Shown here in pieces: positions 9,010-16,380 of a stretch of DNA of 64,000 nucleotides. Each line of letters opens with the position of its first letter. Within the stretch, counting starts at the first letter, position 1. The translations under genes were made by a program, and so were the position numbers. This DNA is from Ideonella_A sakaiensis_A (GTDB taxonomy: Bacteria; Pseudomonadota; Gammaproteobacteria; Burkholderiales; Burkholderiaceae_C). The stretch spans positions 2,170,001 through 2,234,000 of the forward strand of contig NZ_CP182947.1 in the NCBI RefSeq assembly GCF_048320135.1, read 5' to 3'. A model generated the notes under the pieces. It ran no database searches. It was not told the DNA's origin and saw only the letters and a program-made list of their open reading frames with translations.

Positions 9010-9760
9010 GCCGGCGCTGCCGACATTGCTGCGGCGTCTGCTGGCTGCCGCAGCCGGATTGCTGTGTCTGCAGTTTGCGCCAGCCGCAAGCGCTGCGCCG
9101 TTCGAGGATTCGATGGCGCAGCGGGTGCTCGCGTGCACCGGCTGCCATGGCGCGCAGGGCCGCAGCGCGCCGGACGGCTACTACCCGCGCATTGCCGGAA
9201 AACCGGCCGGCTATCTGTTGCAGCAGCTGCAGCATTTCCGCGATGGCCGACGCCGTTACCAGCCGATGCAGCGGCTGCTCGGCAACCTCGACGACCACTA
9301 TCTGGCGCAGATCGCCGAGCATTTCGCCGCGCTCGACCTGCCTTATCCGGGCCTGGTCGTCGCGCACGATACGCCGCCGCAGCAACTCGCGGCCGGTCGG
9401 CAACTGGTCGAGGACGGCGATGCGGCGCGCCAGATTCCGGCCTGCACCGCCTGCCACGGCGAGCAGCTCGGCGGCGTTGCACCGGCGATCCCCGGGCTGC
9501 TCGGCCTGCCGGTCGACTATCTGAATGGCCAGCTCGGCGCCTGGCGCAGTGGCAGCCGGCGCGCCGCCGAGCCGGATTGCATGGCGGCAATCACCCGGCG
9601 GCTGACGGCGGCCGATATTGCGGCGGTCTCGCGCTGGCTGGCGGCGCAGCCGGTGCCGGCGCGCTACAAACCGCTGGCTTCGGCCGACGGTTTGCCAACG
9701 GGGCTGCCGATCGACTGCGGCAGCACGGCGGCGCAGCTGCCGGATGGGGTGCGGCAATGA
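9002..9760 (+). CDS. Diheme c-type cytochrome, c4-like
   Basis: A 252-residue protein if the GTG at 9002 is used. A signal peptide (LLRRLLAAAAGLLCLQFAPAASA) is followed by two haem-binding motifs, CTGCH near residues 45-49 and CTACH near 148-152. The two similar halves (GYYPRIAGKPAGYLLQQL; PAIPGLLGLPVDYLNGQL) are typical of periplasmic diheme cytochrome c4-type electron carriers. ATGs at 8963 and 8966 are alternative starts giving a longer N-terminus. The GTG was preferred because it overlaps the preceding stop by 8 bases and gives a normal signal peptide. Its stop overlaps the next cytochrome gene (ATGA). Confidence 0.85.
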   Translation: MAEPALPTLLRRLLAAAAGLLCLQFAPAASAAPFEDSMAQRVLACTGCHGAQGRSAPDGYYPRIAGKPAGYLLQQLQHFRDGRRRYQPMQRLLGNLDDHYLAQIAEHFAALDLPYPGLVVAHDTPPQQLAAGRQLVEDGDAARQIPACTACHGEQLGGVAPAIPGLLGLPVDYLNGQLGAWRSGSRRAAEPDCMAAITRRLTAADIAAVSRWLAAQPVPARYKPLASADGLPTGLPIDCGSTAAQLPDGVRQ

Positions 9761-11103
9761 AGCGGTCCGCAGGCATCAAGCTGTGGCGCCTGCTGGCGAT
9801 CGGCGGAGGCACGCTCGTCGGCGCGGTGCTGCTGTTCGTTGCTGCTGCGCTCTGGCAGACGATCGGCGAGCCCGATCCCGGTGCTGCCGATCCGGCCACC
9901 GATGCGGCGCAGATCGAGCGCGGCCGCTATCTGGCGCAGATCGGCAATTGCCAGGGCTGCCACACCGAAGTCGGCGGCGCTGCCTATGCAGGAGGCCGTG
10001 CAATTGCAACACCGTTCGGAAAGATCTACGCATCGAATCTGACGCCGGACGTCGAGACCGGCATCGGTGCCTGGTCGAGGCAGGCCTTCTGGCGCGCGAT
10101 GCACGACGGCCGCTCGCGCGACGGCAGACTGCTGTATCCGGCCTTTCCGTATCCGAATACCAGCCTGCTGAGCCGCGAAGACAGCGATGCCCTGCACGCC
10201 TATCTGCTGAGCCTGCAGCCGGTGCGGCAGCCGAACCGGGGCCACGAGTTGCGTTTTCCGTATGACACGCAGCTGGCGTTGGCCAGCTGGCGGCTGCTGT
10301 TTTTCCGTGGCCCGAGCGCATTGCCGCAGCCACCGGCGTCGATCAACGACGCGGCCGTACGCGCGTCTTGGCAGCGCGGTGCCTATCTGGTCAACGGCCT
10401 TGCCCATTGCAGCGCCTGTCATGGCAAACGCAATGCACTCGGCGGCAGCAACGACGCCTTGCGCGCCGACGGTGGCCTGATGCCGGGCGAGCATTGGTAT
10501 GCGCCGTCGCTGTTCGACAACCGCGAAGCCGGCGTCGGCGACTGGACCGAGCAGCAGGTGGTCGAGCTGTTGATGCACGGCCGGTCGGAGCGCGGCAGCG
10601 TGCAGGGCCCGATGGCCGAGGTCGTGTTCAACAGCACCCGCCATCTGCGGCCCGCCGACGCGGCCGCGATGGCGGTTTATCTGCGGACGATGGCACCGGC
10701 CGCTGCCCCCGCGACCGTCGCCGCACCAGCCGACGAGGCATCGGCCCCCTCGGCTGCGGCGCTCGGCCTGCGGCGCCGCGGCGCCGACTTGTACGCCGAG
10801 CATTGTTCCGACTGCCACGGCGACAACGGCGAAGGGGTGGCGGGCGCCTATCCGGCGCTGGCCGGCAACCGCGCGGTGCTGCTCGAGCCGGCCGTCAATC
10901 CGGTGCAGGTGATCGTGCAGGGCGGCTTCGGGCCGACCACCGCCGGCAATCCGCGGCCGTTCGGCATGCCGCCCTACGGCATCGAACTAAGCCAGGCCGA
11001 TATCGCGGCGCTGGCCAGCTTCATCCGCGGCGCCTGGGGCAACCAGGCCGCGGCGGTGACGCCGCGCGATGTGCAGCGCTGGCTGGAGGGCGCAGCGCAG
11101 TAG
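9757..11103 (+). CDS. Membrane-anchored triheme c-type cytochrome (dehydrogenase-subunit type)
   Basis: A 448-residue protein with an uncleaved-looking N-terminal membrane segment (residues ~14-33) and three haem motifs: CQGCH at 65-69, CSACH at 218-222 and CSDCH at 350-354. The architecture matches the triheme cytochrome subunits that pass electrons from periplasmic alcohol, aldehyde or gluconate dehydrogenases to the quinone pool or oxidases (TPFGKIYASNLTPD, MPPYGIELSQADIAALASFIR). No flavin, PQQ or molybdenum dehydrogenase subunit lies beside it. Its partner in this locus is the overlapping c4-like cytochrome, so the pair may form a redox relay of five haems. The electron donor is unknown. 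Confidence 0.88.
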   Translation: MKRSAGIKLWRLLAIGGGTLVGAVLLFVAAALWQTIGEPDPGAADPATDAAQIERGRYLAQIGNCQGCHTEVGGAAYAGGRAIATPFGKIYASNLTPDVETGIGAWSRQAFWRAMHDGRSRDGRLLYPAFPYPNTSLLSREDSDALHAYLLSLQPVRQPNRGHELRFPYDTQLALASWRLLFFRGPSALPQPPASINDAAVRASWQRGAYLVNGLAHCSACHGKRNALGGSNDALRADGGLMPGEHWYAPSLFDNREAGVGDWTEQQVVELLMHGRSERGSVQGPMAEVVFNSTRHLRPADAAAMAVYLRTMAPAAAPATVAAPADEASAPSAAALGLRRRGADLYAEHCSDCHGDNGEGVAGAYPALAGNRAVLLEPAVNPVQVIVQGGFGPTTAGNPRPFGMPPYGIELSQADIAALASFIRGAWGNQAAAVTPRDVQRWLEGAAQ

Positions 11104-11118
11104 GCAACGCCTTGGGCG

Positions 11119-11652
11119 TCAGAACGGGATGTCGTCGTCCATGTCGTCGAAACCGGTCGACGAGCCGCCCCCGGACTTCGCCTGCGGCCGGCTCGGCGCC
11201 GGGCGTGCCGATGGCGCGCTGCGCTGCTGCGGCTCGCCGCGATGGTCATCGTCACCGGAACCGCCACGGCCACCGCCACGCGAGTAGGAGCCGCCGTCGT
11301 CACCGCCACCGCCGCCCTCGCGGCCGCCGAGCAGCTGCATGTTTTCGGCGATCACCTCGGTGGTGTAGTTGTCCTTGCCTTCCTTGTCCTGCCACTTGCG
11401 CGTCTTCAGCCGGCCTTCGACATAAACCGGCCGACCCTTCTTCAGGTATTCACCGGCGATCTCGGCCAGCCGGTCGTAGAAGACGACGCGGTGCCATTCG
11501 GTCTCCTCGACCTTGTCGCCGCTGGATTTGTCCTTCCAGTTGCGCGTCGTCGCGACGCTGATGTTGCACACGGCATTGCCGTTGGCGGTATAGCGGACTT
11601 CCGGGTCGCGACCCAGGTTGCCGATGAGGATGACTTTGTTGATCGAGGCCAT
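11119..11652 (-). CDS. ssb: Single-stranded DNA-binding protein
   Basis: A 177-residue SSB. The N-terminal OB-fold (MASINKVILIGNLGRDPEVRY, WHRVVFYDRLAEIAGEYLKKG, VYVEGRLKTRKW) is followed by a Gly/Arg/Asp-rich disordered linker. The acidic C-terminal tip MDDDIPF recruits repair and replication partners. The ATG at 11652 is preceded by AAAGGAG. Upstream in-frame codons would add an unconserved Pro/Arg stretch and were rejected. It converges on the triheme cytochrome gene with only 15 bases between the stops. No LexA box was seen in the upstream region, and uvrA is not adjacent on the divergent strand as it is in E. coli. Confidence 0.97.
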   Translation of the reverse strand: MASINKVILIGNLGRDPEVRYTANGNAVCNISVATTRNWKDKSSGDKVEETEWHRVVFYDRLAEIAGEYLKKGRPVYVEGRLKTRKWQDKEGKDNYTTEVIAENMQLLGGREGGGGGDDGGSYSRGGGRGGSGDDDHRGEPQQRSAPSARPAPSRPQAKSGGGSSTGFDDMDDDIPF

Positions 11653-11801
11653 GGCGCGGCTCCTTTGGTATTTGGGCGGAAATCGGAATCTCGGGGCCGG
11701 TGCGGCCACCCTGCCGGGCAACACACGAGGGCCGAGCCGGAATTATGCGGCGAAGGTCAGTCCCATCCATCGCACCGATGAGGGGGGCCGCCGGATCGCC
11801 G

Positions 11802-12215
11802 TCAGTGCGGCTCCAGATCGAGGCTGGGCAACAGCGAGCGCAGCCGCTGCAGCGCAGCCGTCCCTTCGAGCCCGGAAAAGCCGCACAACGCCTGCAGTTG
11901 CGGGTCGACCACGTGGAATGCGAGTTGCCAGTCCGGGAACAGCGGCGCCGCGTCCCAGGTCTGCAACATCAGGATATCGAGTTTGCCGTGTCGCCGGTCG
12001 GCACGCAGGCGGCCGAGCAAGGCCTCGATCGCAGGAGTCGGGCCCTCAACCCATTGAAGGAACAAGGCGCCATCGAAGACCAGCAAACCGGTGACGCCGT
12101 CGCGCAGGTTGTTGCGGCGGGCCGAGCGGGTGATCGGCGCCACAACCTCGGCGCCGACGTCCGGCGCCAGCGCGCTGATATAGAGAAGACAGGAATTCAC
12201 GGTCGCGGCTGCCAC
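11802..12215 (-). CDS. BLUF-domain blue-light sensor, stand-alone
   Basis: A 137-residue protein that is almost entirely one BLUF domain, which binds FAD and senses blue light. Key residues fit the family by spacing: Tyr12 (LLYISAL), Asn36 (RRNNLRDGVTGLL) and Gln54 (FLQWVEG), the same 24- and 42-residue offsets as Tyr21, Asn45 and Gln63 of AppA. A Trp at 96 (FPDWQLAF) sits near the switching Trp/Met position; the methionine appears to be Leu98. No output domain is attached, so signalling must go through a partner. It is transcribed divergently from a GGDEF-EAL enzyme 150 bases away, an obvious candidate partner. Confidence 0.9.
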   Translation of the reverse strand: MAAATVNSCLLYISALAPDVGAEVVAPITRSARRNNLRDGVTGLLVFDGALFLQWVEGPTPAIEALLGRLRADRRHGKLDILMLQTWDAAPLFPDWQLAFHVVDPQLQALCGFSGLEGTAALQRLRSLLPSLDLEPH

Positions 12216-12364
12216 GCTGCAGCGAGGACGGCGAACCGCCGATCAGCAGATATTTCGTACAAGCAGACATTTTAGCGAAGCGGCGACCGGCCCGTTCAAG
12301 CCGGTCCCGGTCGCGCCGATAAGACGTCAGGGCGCGATCAAGACGGGATCGTGCGGCAACCACG

Positions 12365-14293
12365 ATGGCGCGCAACGGGCGCGACAACCTCGACGAAAGT
12401 TTTCCGATGGCCAAAGCAGCCGACAAGACGAGTGCCGTCGGGCGTGATGGCTGGCCGAGCCGCCTGCGCGCGTTGTTGCCGGGGCGCTTGCGCCAGCGCA
12501 AACAGCCGATCGAGGCGGTCGGACCGACCTGTGATCATCGCTTCGAGCAACTGTTCGAACATGCCGGCGAGGCCTTGCTGCTGTGCAGCCGCAACGGCAC
12601 CGTGCTCGCCTGCAATCCGCCAGCGGCGCGCCTGTGCGGACGGCCAGCTGCGGCGGTTGTCGGCCGCAACATGCTGCAATTCCTGAAGACCGGCAATTCG
12701 CAGAGCGCCGCCGGCCAACCGGAGACCCTGCCCGGCGAGTCGCTGCTGAAAGGCGGCACCGATGTCTGGCAGCGGGTCAAGGTCAAGGTCACGCCGATGC
12801 TGCACGACGGCACCGCGCAGCGCCTGCTGCACCTGCTGCCGGTTGCCGCCGAGCCGTCCCGCGCGAACTCGCAACTGCACCAGCTGGCAAATTTCGACAG
12901 CCTGACCGGTCTGGCCAACCGCGCCCTGTTCCGCGACCGCCTGTCGCAGGCGATGGCGCGCGCGAAACGCAGCGGCGAGCCGATGGCGCTGATGTTCCTC
13001 GATCTGGATCGCTTCAAGATCGTCAACGACAGCCTCGGCCACGAGGTCGGCGACCAGTTGCTGGTGCATGTGGCCAACCAGCTGAAGCACTGCCTGCGCA
13101 CCGTCGACTCGGTCCTGCGCTGCGGCGGCGACGACCAGTTGTCGACTCTGTCGCGCCTCGGCGGCGACGAGTTCACGGTGATTGCCGAAGCGGTCGGCAA
13201 TGCCGAACGGGCCGGTCTGGTCGCGCAGCGCCTGCTCGAGGCGCTGGCCATACCCTTCGTCTGCGGCGAGGAGGAAATCGTGATCGGCGCCTCGGTCGGC
13301 ATCTCGCTGTACCCGACCGACGACGTCGACCTCGACGGGTTGATCCGCCATACCGACATGGCGATGTACCGCTCGAAATCGCTCGGCCGCGGCATCTTCA
13401 CCTTCTACAGCGACGACCTCAACGAGGCGGTGGCCACAAGGCTGTCATTCGAAGGCAGCCTGCGCCATGCCGTCGAGCGCAAGGAATTTCTGCTCCACTA
13501 CCAGCCGAAGGTCGACCTGCACAGCGGCAAGGTGACCGGCGTCGAGGCGCTGCTGCGCTGGAACTGTCCGATGAAGGGCATGATCCGGCCCGACCGCTTC
13601 ATCACCGTGCTCGAAGAGACCGGCATGATCGTGCCGGTCGGCGCCTGGGTGATCCGCGCAGCCTGTGCGGAGATGGCACGCTGGGACCGGCTCGGCCTGC
13701 CGCCGCTGCGGATGGCGGTCAACATGTCGGCACGCCAGTTCAGGCACCAGCACCTCATCAAGCTGATCGAGGATACGTTGCGCGAGCACGAGATCGAACC
13801 GGGTCGACTCGAGATCGAACTGACCGAAACGCTGCTGATGGAAGACAACGAGGCCAACCGCAACATGTTCGCCAATTTCGCCCGCATCGGCGTGCGGCTG
13901 GCGATCGACGATTTCGGCACCGGCCATTCGTCGCTGGCCTACCTGAAGCGCTTCAACATCGACACGCTGAAGATCGACCGATCCTTCATCAGTGCACTGC
14001 CCGACGATGCCGACGATGCCGCGATCGCCCGCGCCGTCATCGCGATGGGCCACAGCATGCGCATGAGCGTGGTCGCCGAAGGCGTCGAGACGCAGGCCCA
14101 GGCCGATTTCCTGCGCGGTCTGGGCTGCGACGAAATCCAGGGGTATCTGCTGAGCCGGCCGCTACCGGGACCGGAACTGGTCGACTGGCTGCGCGCGCAT
14201 GAAACGGTGCGGGCGAAAGCTCAGCGTGCGGTCGGCGGCAACAGCGCGCCGATGCCGCTGATGACCTTGTGGGAGTCGAAGGCCGCGGCCTGA
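12365..14293 (+). CDS. PAS-GGDEF-EAL cyclic-di-GMP enzyme
   Basis: A 642-residue cytosolic protein; no membrane helix is seen. A PAS-like sensor spans about residues 58-160, followed by a GGDEF domain (motif 266-270, SRLGGDEF) and an EAL domain (EALLRW at 394-399, DDFGTG at 515-520, Lys536 in TLKIDRS, Glu572 in AEGVET). Both active sites look intact, so it could make and degrade c-di-GMP. An inhibitory RxxD site is not present five residues before GGDEF. The region before GGDEF is expanded (RCGGDDQLSTLSRL), as in one common subfamily. An internal ATG at 12407 is an alternative start. The BLUF gene is divergent; the membrane kinase gene converges downstream. Confidence 0.94.
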   Translation: MARNGRDNLDESFPMAKAADKTSAVGRDGWPSRLRALLPGRLRQRKQPIEAVGPTCDHRFEQLFEHAGEALLLCSRNGTVLACNPPAARLCGRPAAAVVGRNMLQFLKTGNSQSAAGQPETLPGESLLKGGTDVWQRVKVKVTPMLHDGTAQRLLHLLPVAAEPSRANSQLHQLANFDSLTGLANRALFRDRLSQAMARAKRSGEPMALMFLDLDRFKIVNDSLGHEVGDQLLVHVANQLKHCLRTVDSVLRCGGDDQLSTLSRLGGDEFTVIAEAVGNAERAGLVAQRLLEALAIPFVCGEEEIVIGASVGISLYPTDDVDLDGLIRHTDMAMYRSKSLGRGIFTFYSDDLNEAVATRLSFEGSLRHAVERKEFLLHYQPKVDLHSGKVTGVEALLRWNCPMKGMIRPDRFITVLEETGMIVPVGAWVIRAACAEMARWDRLGLPPLRMAVNMSARQFRHQHLIKLIEDTLREHEIEPGRLEIELTETLLMEDNEANRNMFANFARIGVRLAIDDFGTGHSSLAYLKRFNIDTLKIDRSFISALPDDADDAAIARAVIAMGHSMRMSVVAEGVETQAQADFLRGLGCDEIQGYLLSRPLPGPELVDWLRAHETVRAKAQRAVGGNSAPMPLMTLWESKAAA

Positions 14294-14317
14294 CGAAGGC
14301 TCGGACGACCCGCCGGC

Positions 14318-16300
14318 TCACGGCACGATGTCGAAACTGGCGGCGGTCGCCCAGAATTCGTCGAGGCAAGGCTGCCGCGGCGGACAACGCGGCTGGCCGA
14401 GGTAGAGCGGCCGACCAGCCCCGCCGAGTTGCAGATCGAGCAGCGCAGCTTCCGGGCCGGTCGGATAACGCGGATAGATCGCCTCGCGCCGCGTACCGAG
14501 CAGGCTGAAATCGCGTGGATGGCGTGACACCAGCACCAGCAGATTGCCGCGTCCCGGCGGATCGGTCAGCACCAGCCCGGCGTGGACCTGTTTGCTGGCC
14601 GGGTCCGTCACCGTGCGCGGCACCGCCTGCACGGTCCGCTTGCGGATGAAATTGTCCGGACTCAGCGCATTGGGAAAATACTGCAGCAGCACGCCGTCCG
14701 GTGTGTGCGCCAGCACATACAGGTAACCGTCGTCGCTCGACGTGATGTCCATCGCCAGCAGGTCCTGGCTGGCAATGCCGAAGACGCCACGCGACTTCAG
14801 TTGCAGCGCAACCCAGCGCCCCGGCGCACTTTGCGCCTGGATGCGCTCGAACTGATCAGCGACGTCGAATGGCGGCAATGCCGAAGACGGCGTTGCGACC
14901 GGTGCGGTCGTGATCGCGCTGCCGGCAGGCCTTGTGTCAGGCGGCGCGGATCGCGTTGGCGGCAAAGCCGGCAGCGCTGGCGGTGAGGCTGCCACCGTCG
15001 GAGCGGCCGTTGCCGGTGCCGGCCGCGACGGCGGCACAGCGGTCGATGTCCAGGCCCACCAGAAACCGCCGAGCAGCAGCGCCGCAGCTGCGGAACCGAC
15101 CGCACCGAGCATCCAGCCGAGACGGCGCGAGTCAGGGCGCACGGCGTCCGTTGTTGCCGGCGCTGCGGCCTCCACTGGCGGCATTGGCGGCATTGGCGGC
15201 ACTGGCGGCGCTGCCTGGCGCGCCTGGCTCGGCTCAGGCCGTTGCACGGTCTGCTCGCCGGCATCGTCCGGGCGCGCCATGCGTACTCCGGCGGGCTGCT
15301 CGGCAACGACCAGCCTGCCGGCGCCGTCGCGCTGCAGTGGGGGCAGACCGAGGTCGGCGCGCAATGCCGCCATGTCGGGCGTCCGCTCGTCGGGCCGGAC
15401 GATCAATGCGCGGTCGATGGCGGCCAGAAAACGTGTGCTGTAGTGACCGGCGGCGCGGCTGACCAGCGGCACGCAGGCGTCGCCGGCGAGCCGGGCGATC
15501 GCCGCCGGCGGCTTTTCACCGGTGATCGCGAGGTGCAGCACCGCCGCCAGCGCATAGACGTCAGACCACGGCCCCTGCTTCAGATCGATGTCCGAATATT
15601 GCTCGATCGGCGCATAGCCGGGCTTGACGATGGCGGTCGGCGCCTTCTGCGACGCATCGTTGATGACCTTTCTCGCCGCGCCGAAATCGAGCAGCACCGG
15701 CCGGCCGCTGCCTTCGAGCAGCACGATGTTGTCGGGCGCGATGTCGCGGTGGTAGATGTCGGCATCGTGGATCACCGCCAGCGCATGCGTCAGCGGATCG
15801 AGCAGGCGGCGCAGCCAGGCTTCATCGGCCGGGCCGCGCAGTCGGCGCAGTTCGTCGTGCAGCGTCGGGCCTTCGTAGAACGGCATCACCATGTAGGCGG
15901 TGCCATTGGCCTCCCAGAAACGGTAAACCTTCAGCAGCGACGGGTGGTCGAAGCGCGCGAGGATCTTTGCCTCGGTGATGAAGCTGAGCAGGCCGCGCCG
16001 GAACAGCGGTTCGTCGTCGGCCGACAGGCAGGCGAGCTGCTGGCGCGCGTCGCGCTCGGCCAGGTCGGCCGGCATATATTCCTTGATCGCGACGACACGC
16101 TCGAGCGCGCGGTCCGTCGCCAGATAGACGATGCCGAAGCCGCCTTCGCCGATCACCCCGGTCAGCTCGTATTCGCCGAGCAGCGTACCGAGCGGCAGCG
16201 CATTGCCGACCACCGGGCCGGTTCCGGGCTGCATCGTCACCACGCCGGCCGGCCGGATCACGGTGGCATCGTCGGCGGCGCGATCTGCGGGCTTGTTCAT
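14318..16300 (-). CDS. Membrane-anchored Ser/Thr protein kinase with DUF4384 domain
   Basis: A 660-residue protein from the ATG at 16300; a start 23 codons earlier is possible. The Hanks-type kinase domain has the glycine loop GEGGFG at 51-56, Lys73 in VAIKEY, the catalytic loop HRDIAPDN at 184-191 and DFG at 205-207. The usual Lys of HRDxKPxN is Ala, as in some bacterial kinases. A Pro/Ala-rich linker contains PPMPPMPPV, then one membrane helix spans about 395-417. The outer part ends in a DUF4384-like domain (LLAMDITSSDDGYLYVL, LLQYFPN). This suggests transmembrane signalling. It is divergent from recQ, with about 80 bases between the starts. Confidence 0.9.
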   Translation of the reverse strand: MNKPADRAADDATVIRPAGVVTMQPGTGPVVGNALPLGTLLGEYELTGVIGEGGFGIVYLATDRALERVVAIKEYMPADLAERDARQQLACLSADDEPLFRRGLLSFITEAKILARFDHPSLLKVYRFWEANGTAYMVMPFYEGPTLHDELRRLRGPADEAWLRRLLDPLTHALAVIHDADIYHRDIAPDNIVLLEGSGRPVLLDFGAARKVINDASQKAPTAIVKPGYAPIEQYSDIDLKQGPWSDVYALAAVLHLAITGEKPPAAIARLAGDACVPLVSRAAGHYSTRFLAAIDRALIVRPDERTPDMAALRADLGLPPLQRDGAGRLVVAEQPAGVRMARPDDAGEQTVQRPEPSQARQAAPPVPPMPPMPPVEAAAPATTDAVRPDSRRLGWMLGAVGSAAAALLLGGFWWAWTSTAVPPSRPAPATAAPTVAASPPALPALPPTRSAPPDTRPAGSAITTAPVATPSSALPPFDVADQFERIQAQSAPGRWVALQLKSRGVFGIASQDLLAMDITSSDDGYLYVLAHTPDGVLLQYFPNALSPDNFIRKRTVQAVPRTVTDPASKQVHAGLVLTDPPGRGNLLVLVSRHPRDFSLLGTRREAIYPRYPTGPEAALLDLQLGGAGRPLYLGQPRCPPRQPCLDEFWATAASFDIVP

Positions 16301-16380
16301 CGTATGGTGGCTATCGGCGGCAGCCCCGAACGGCAGCAAGGCTCCCGGAAGCGGTGGCTTACCATCCAAGGCTCGCCCGA

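Noticed and set aside
11098..11119. Possible terminator between the triheme cytochrome and ssb (ACGCC-TTG-GGCGT)
   Set aside because: The stem has only five pairs and there is no T-run on either side, so the call is too weak.
13120..13170. Apparent duplicated GGDEF-like motif (CGGDD followed by LGGDEF)
   Set aside because: Only the second is in the right structural place. The first belongs to an extended loop known in some GGDEF proteins and not to a second active site.
15170..15225. Short tandem repeat of GGCGGCATT-type units
   Set aside because: It encodes the Pro-Met-Pro linker (PPMPPMPPV) of the membrane kinase, so it is a low-complexity coding stretch rather than a separate element.
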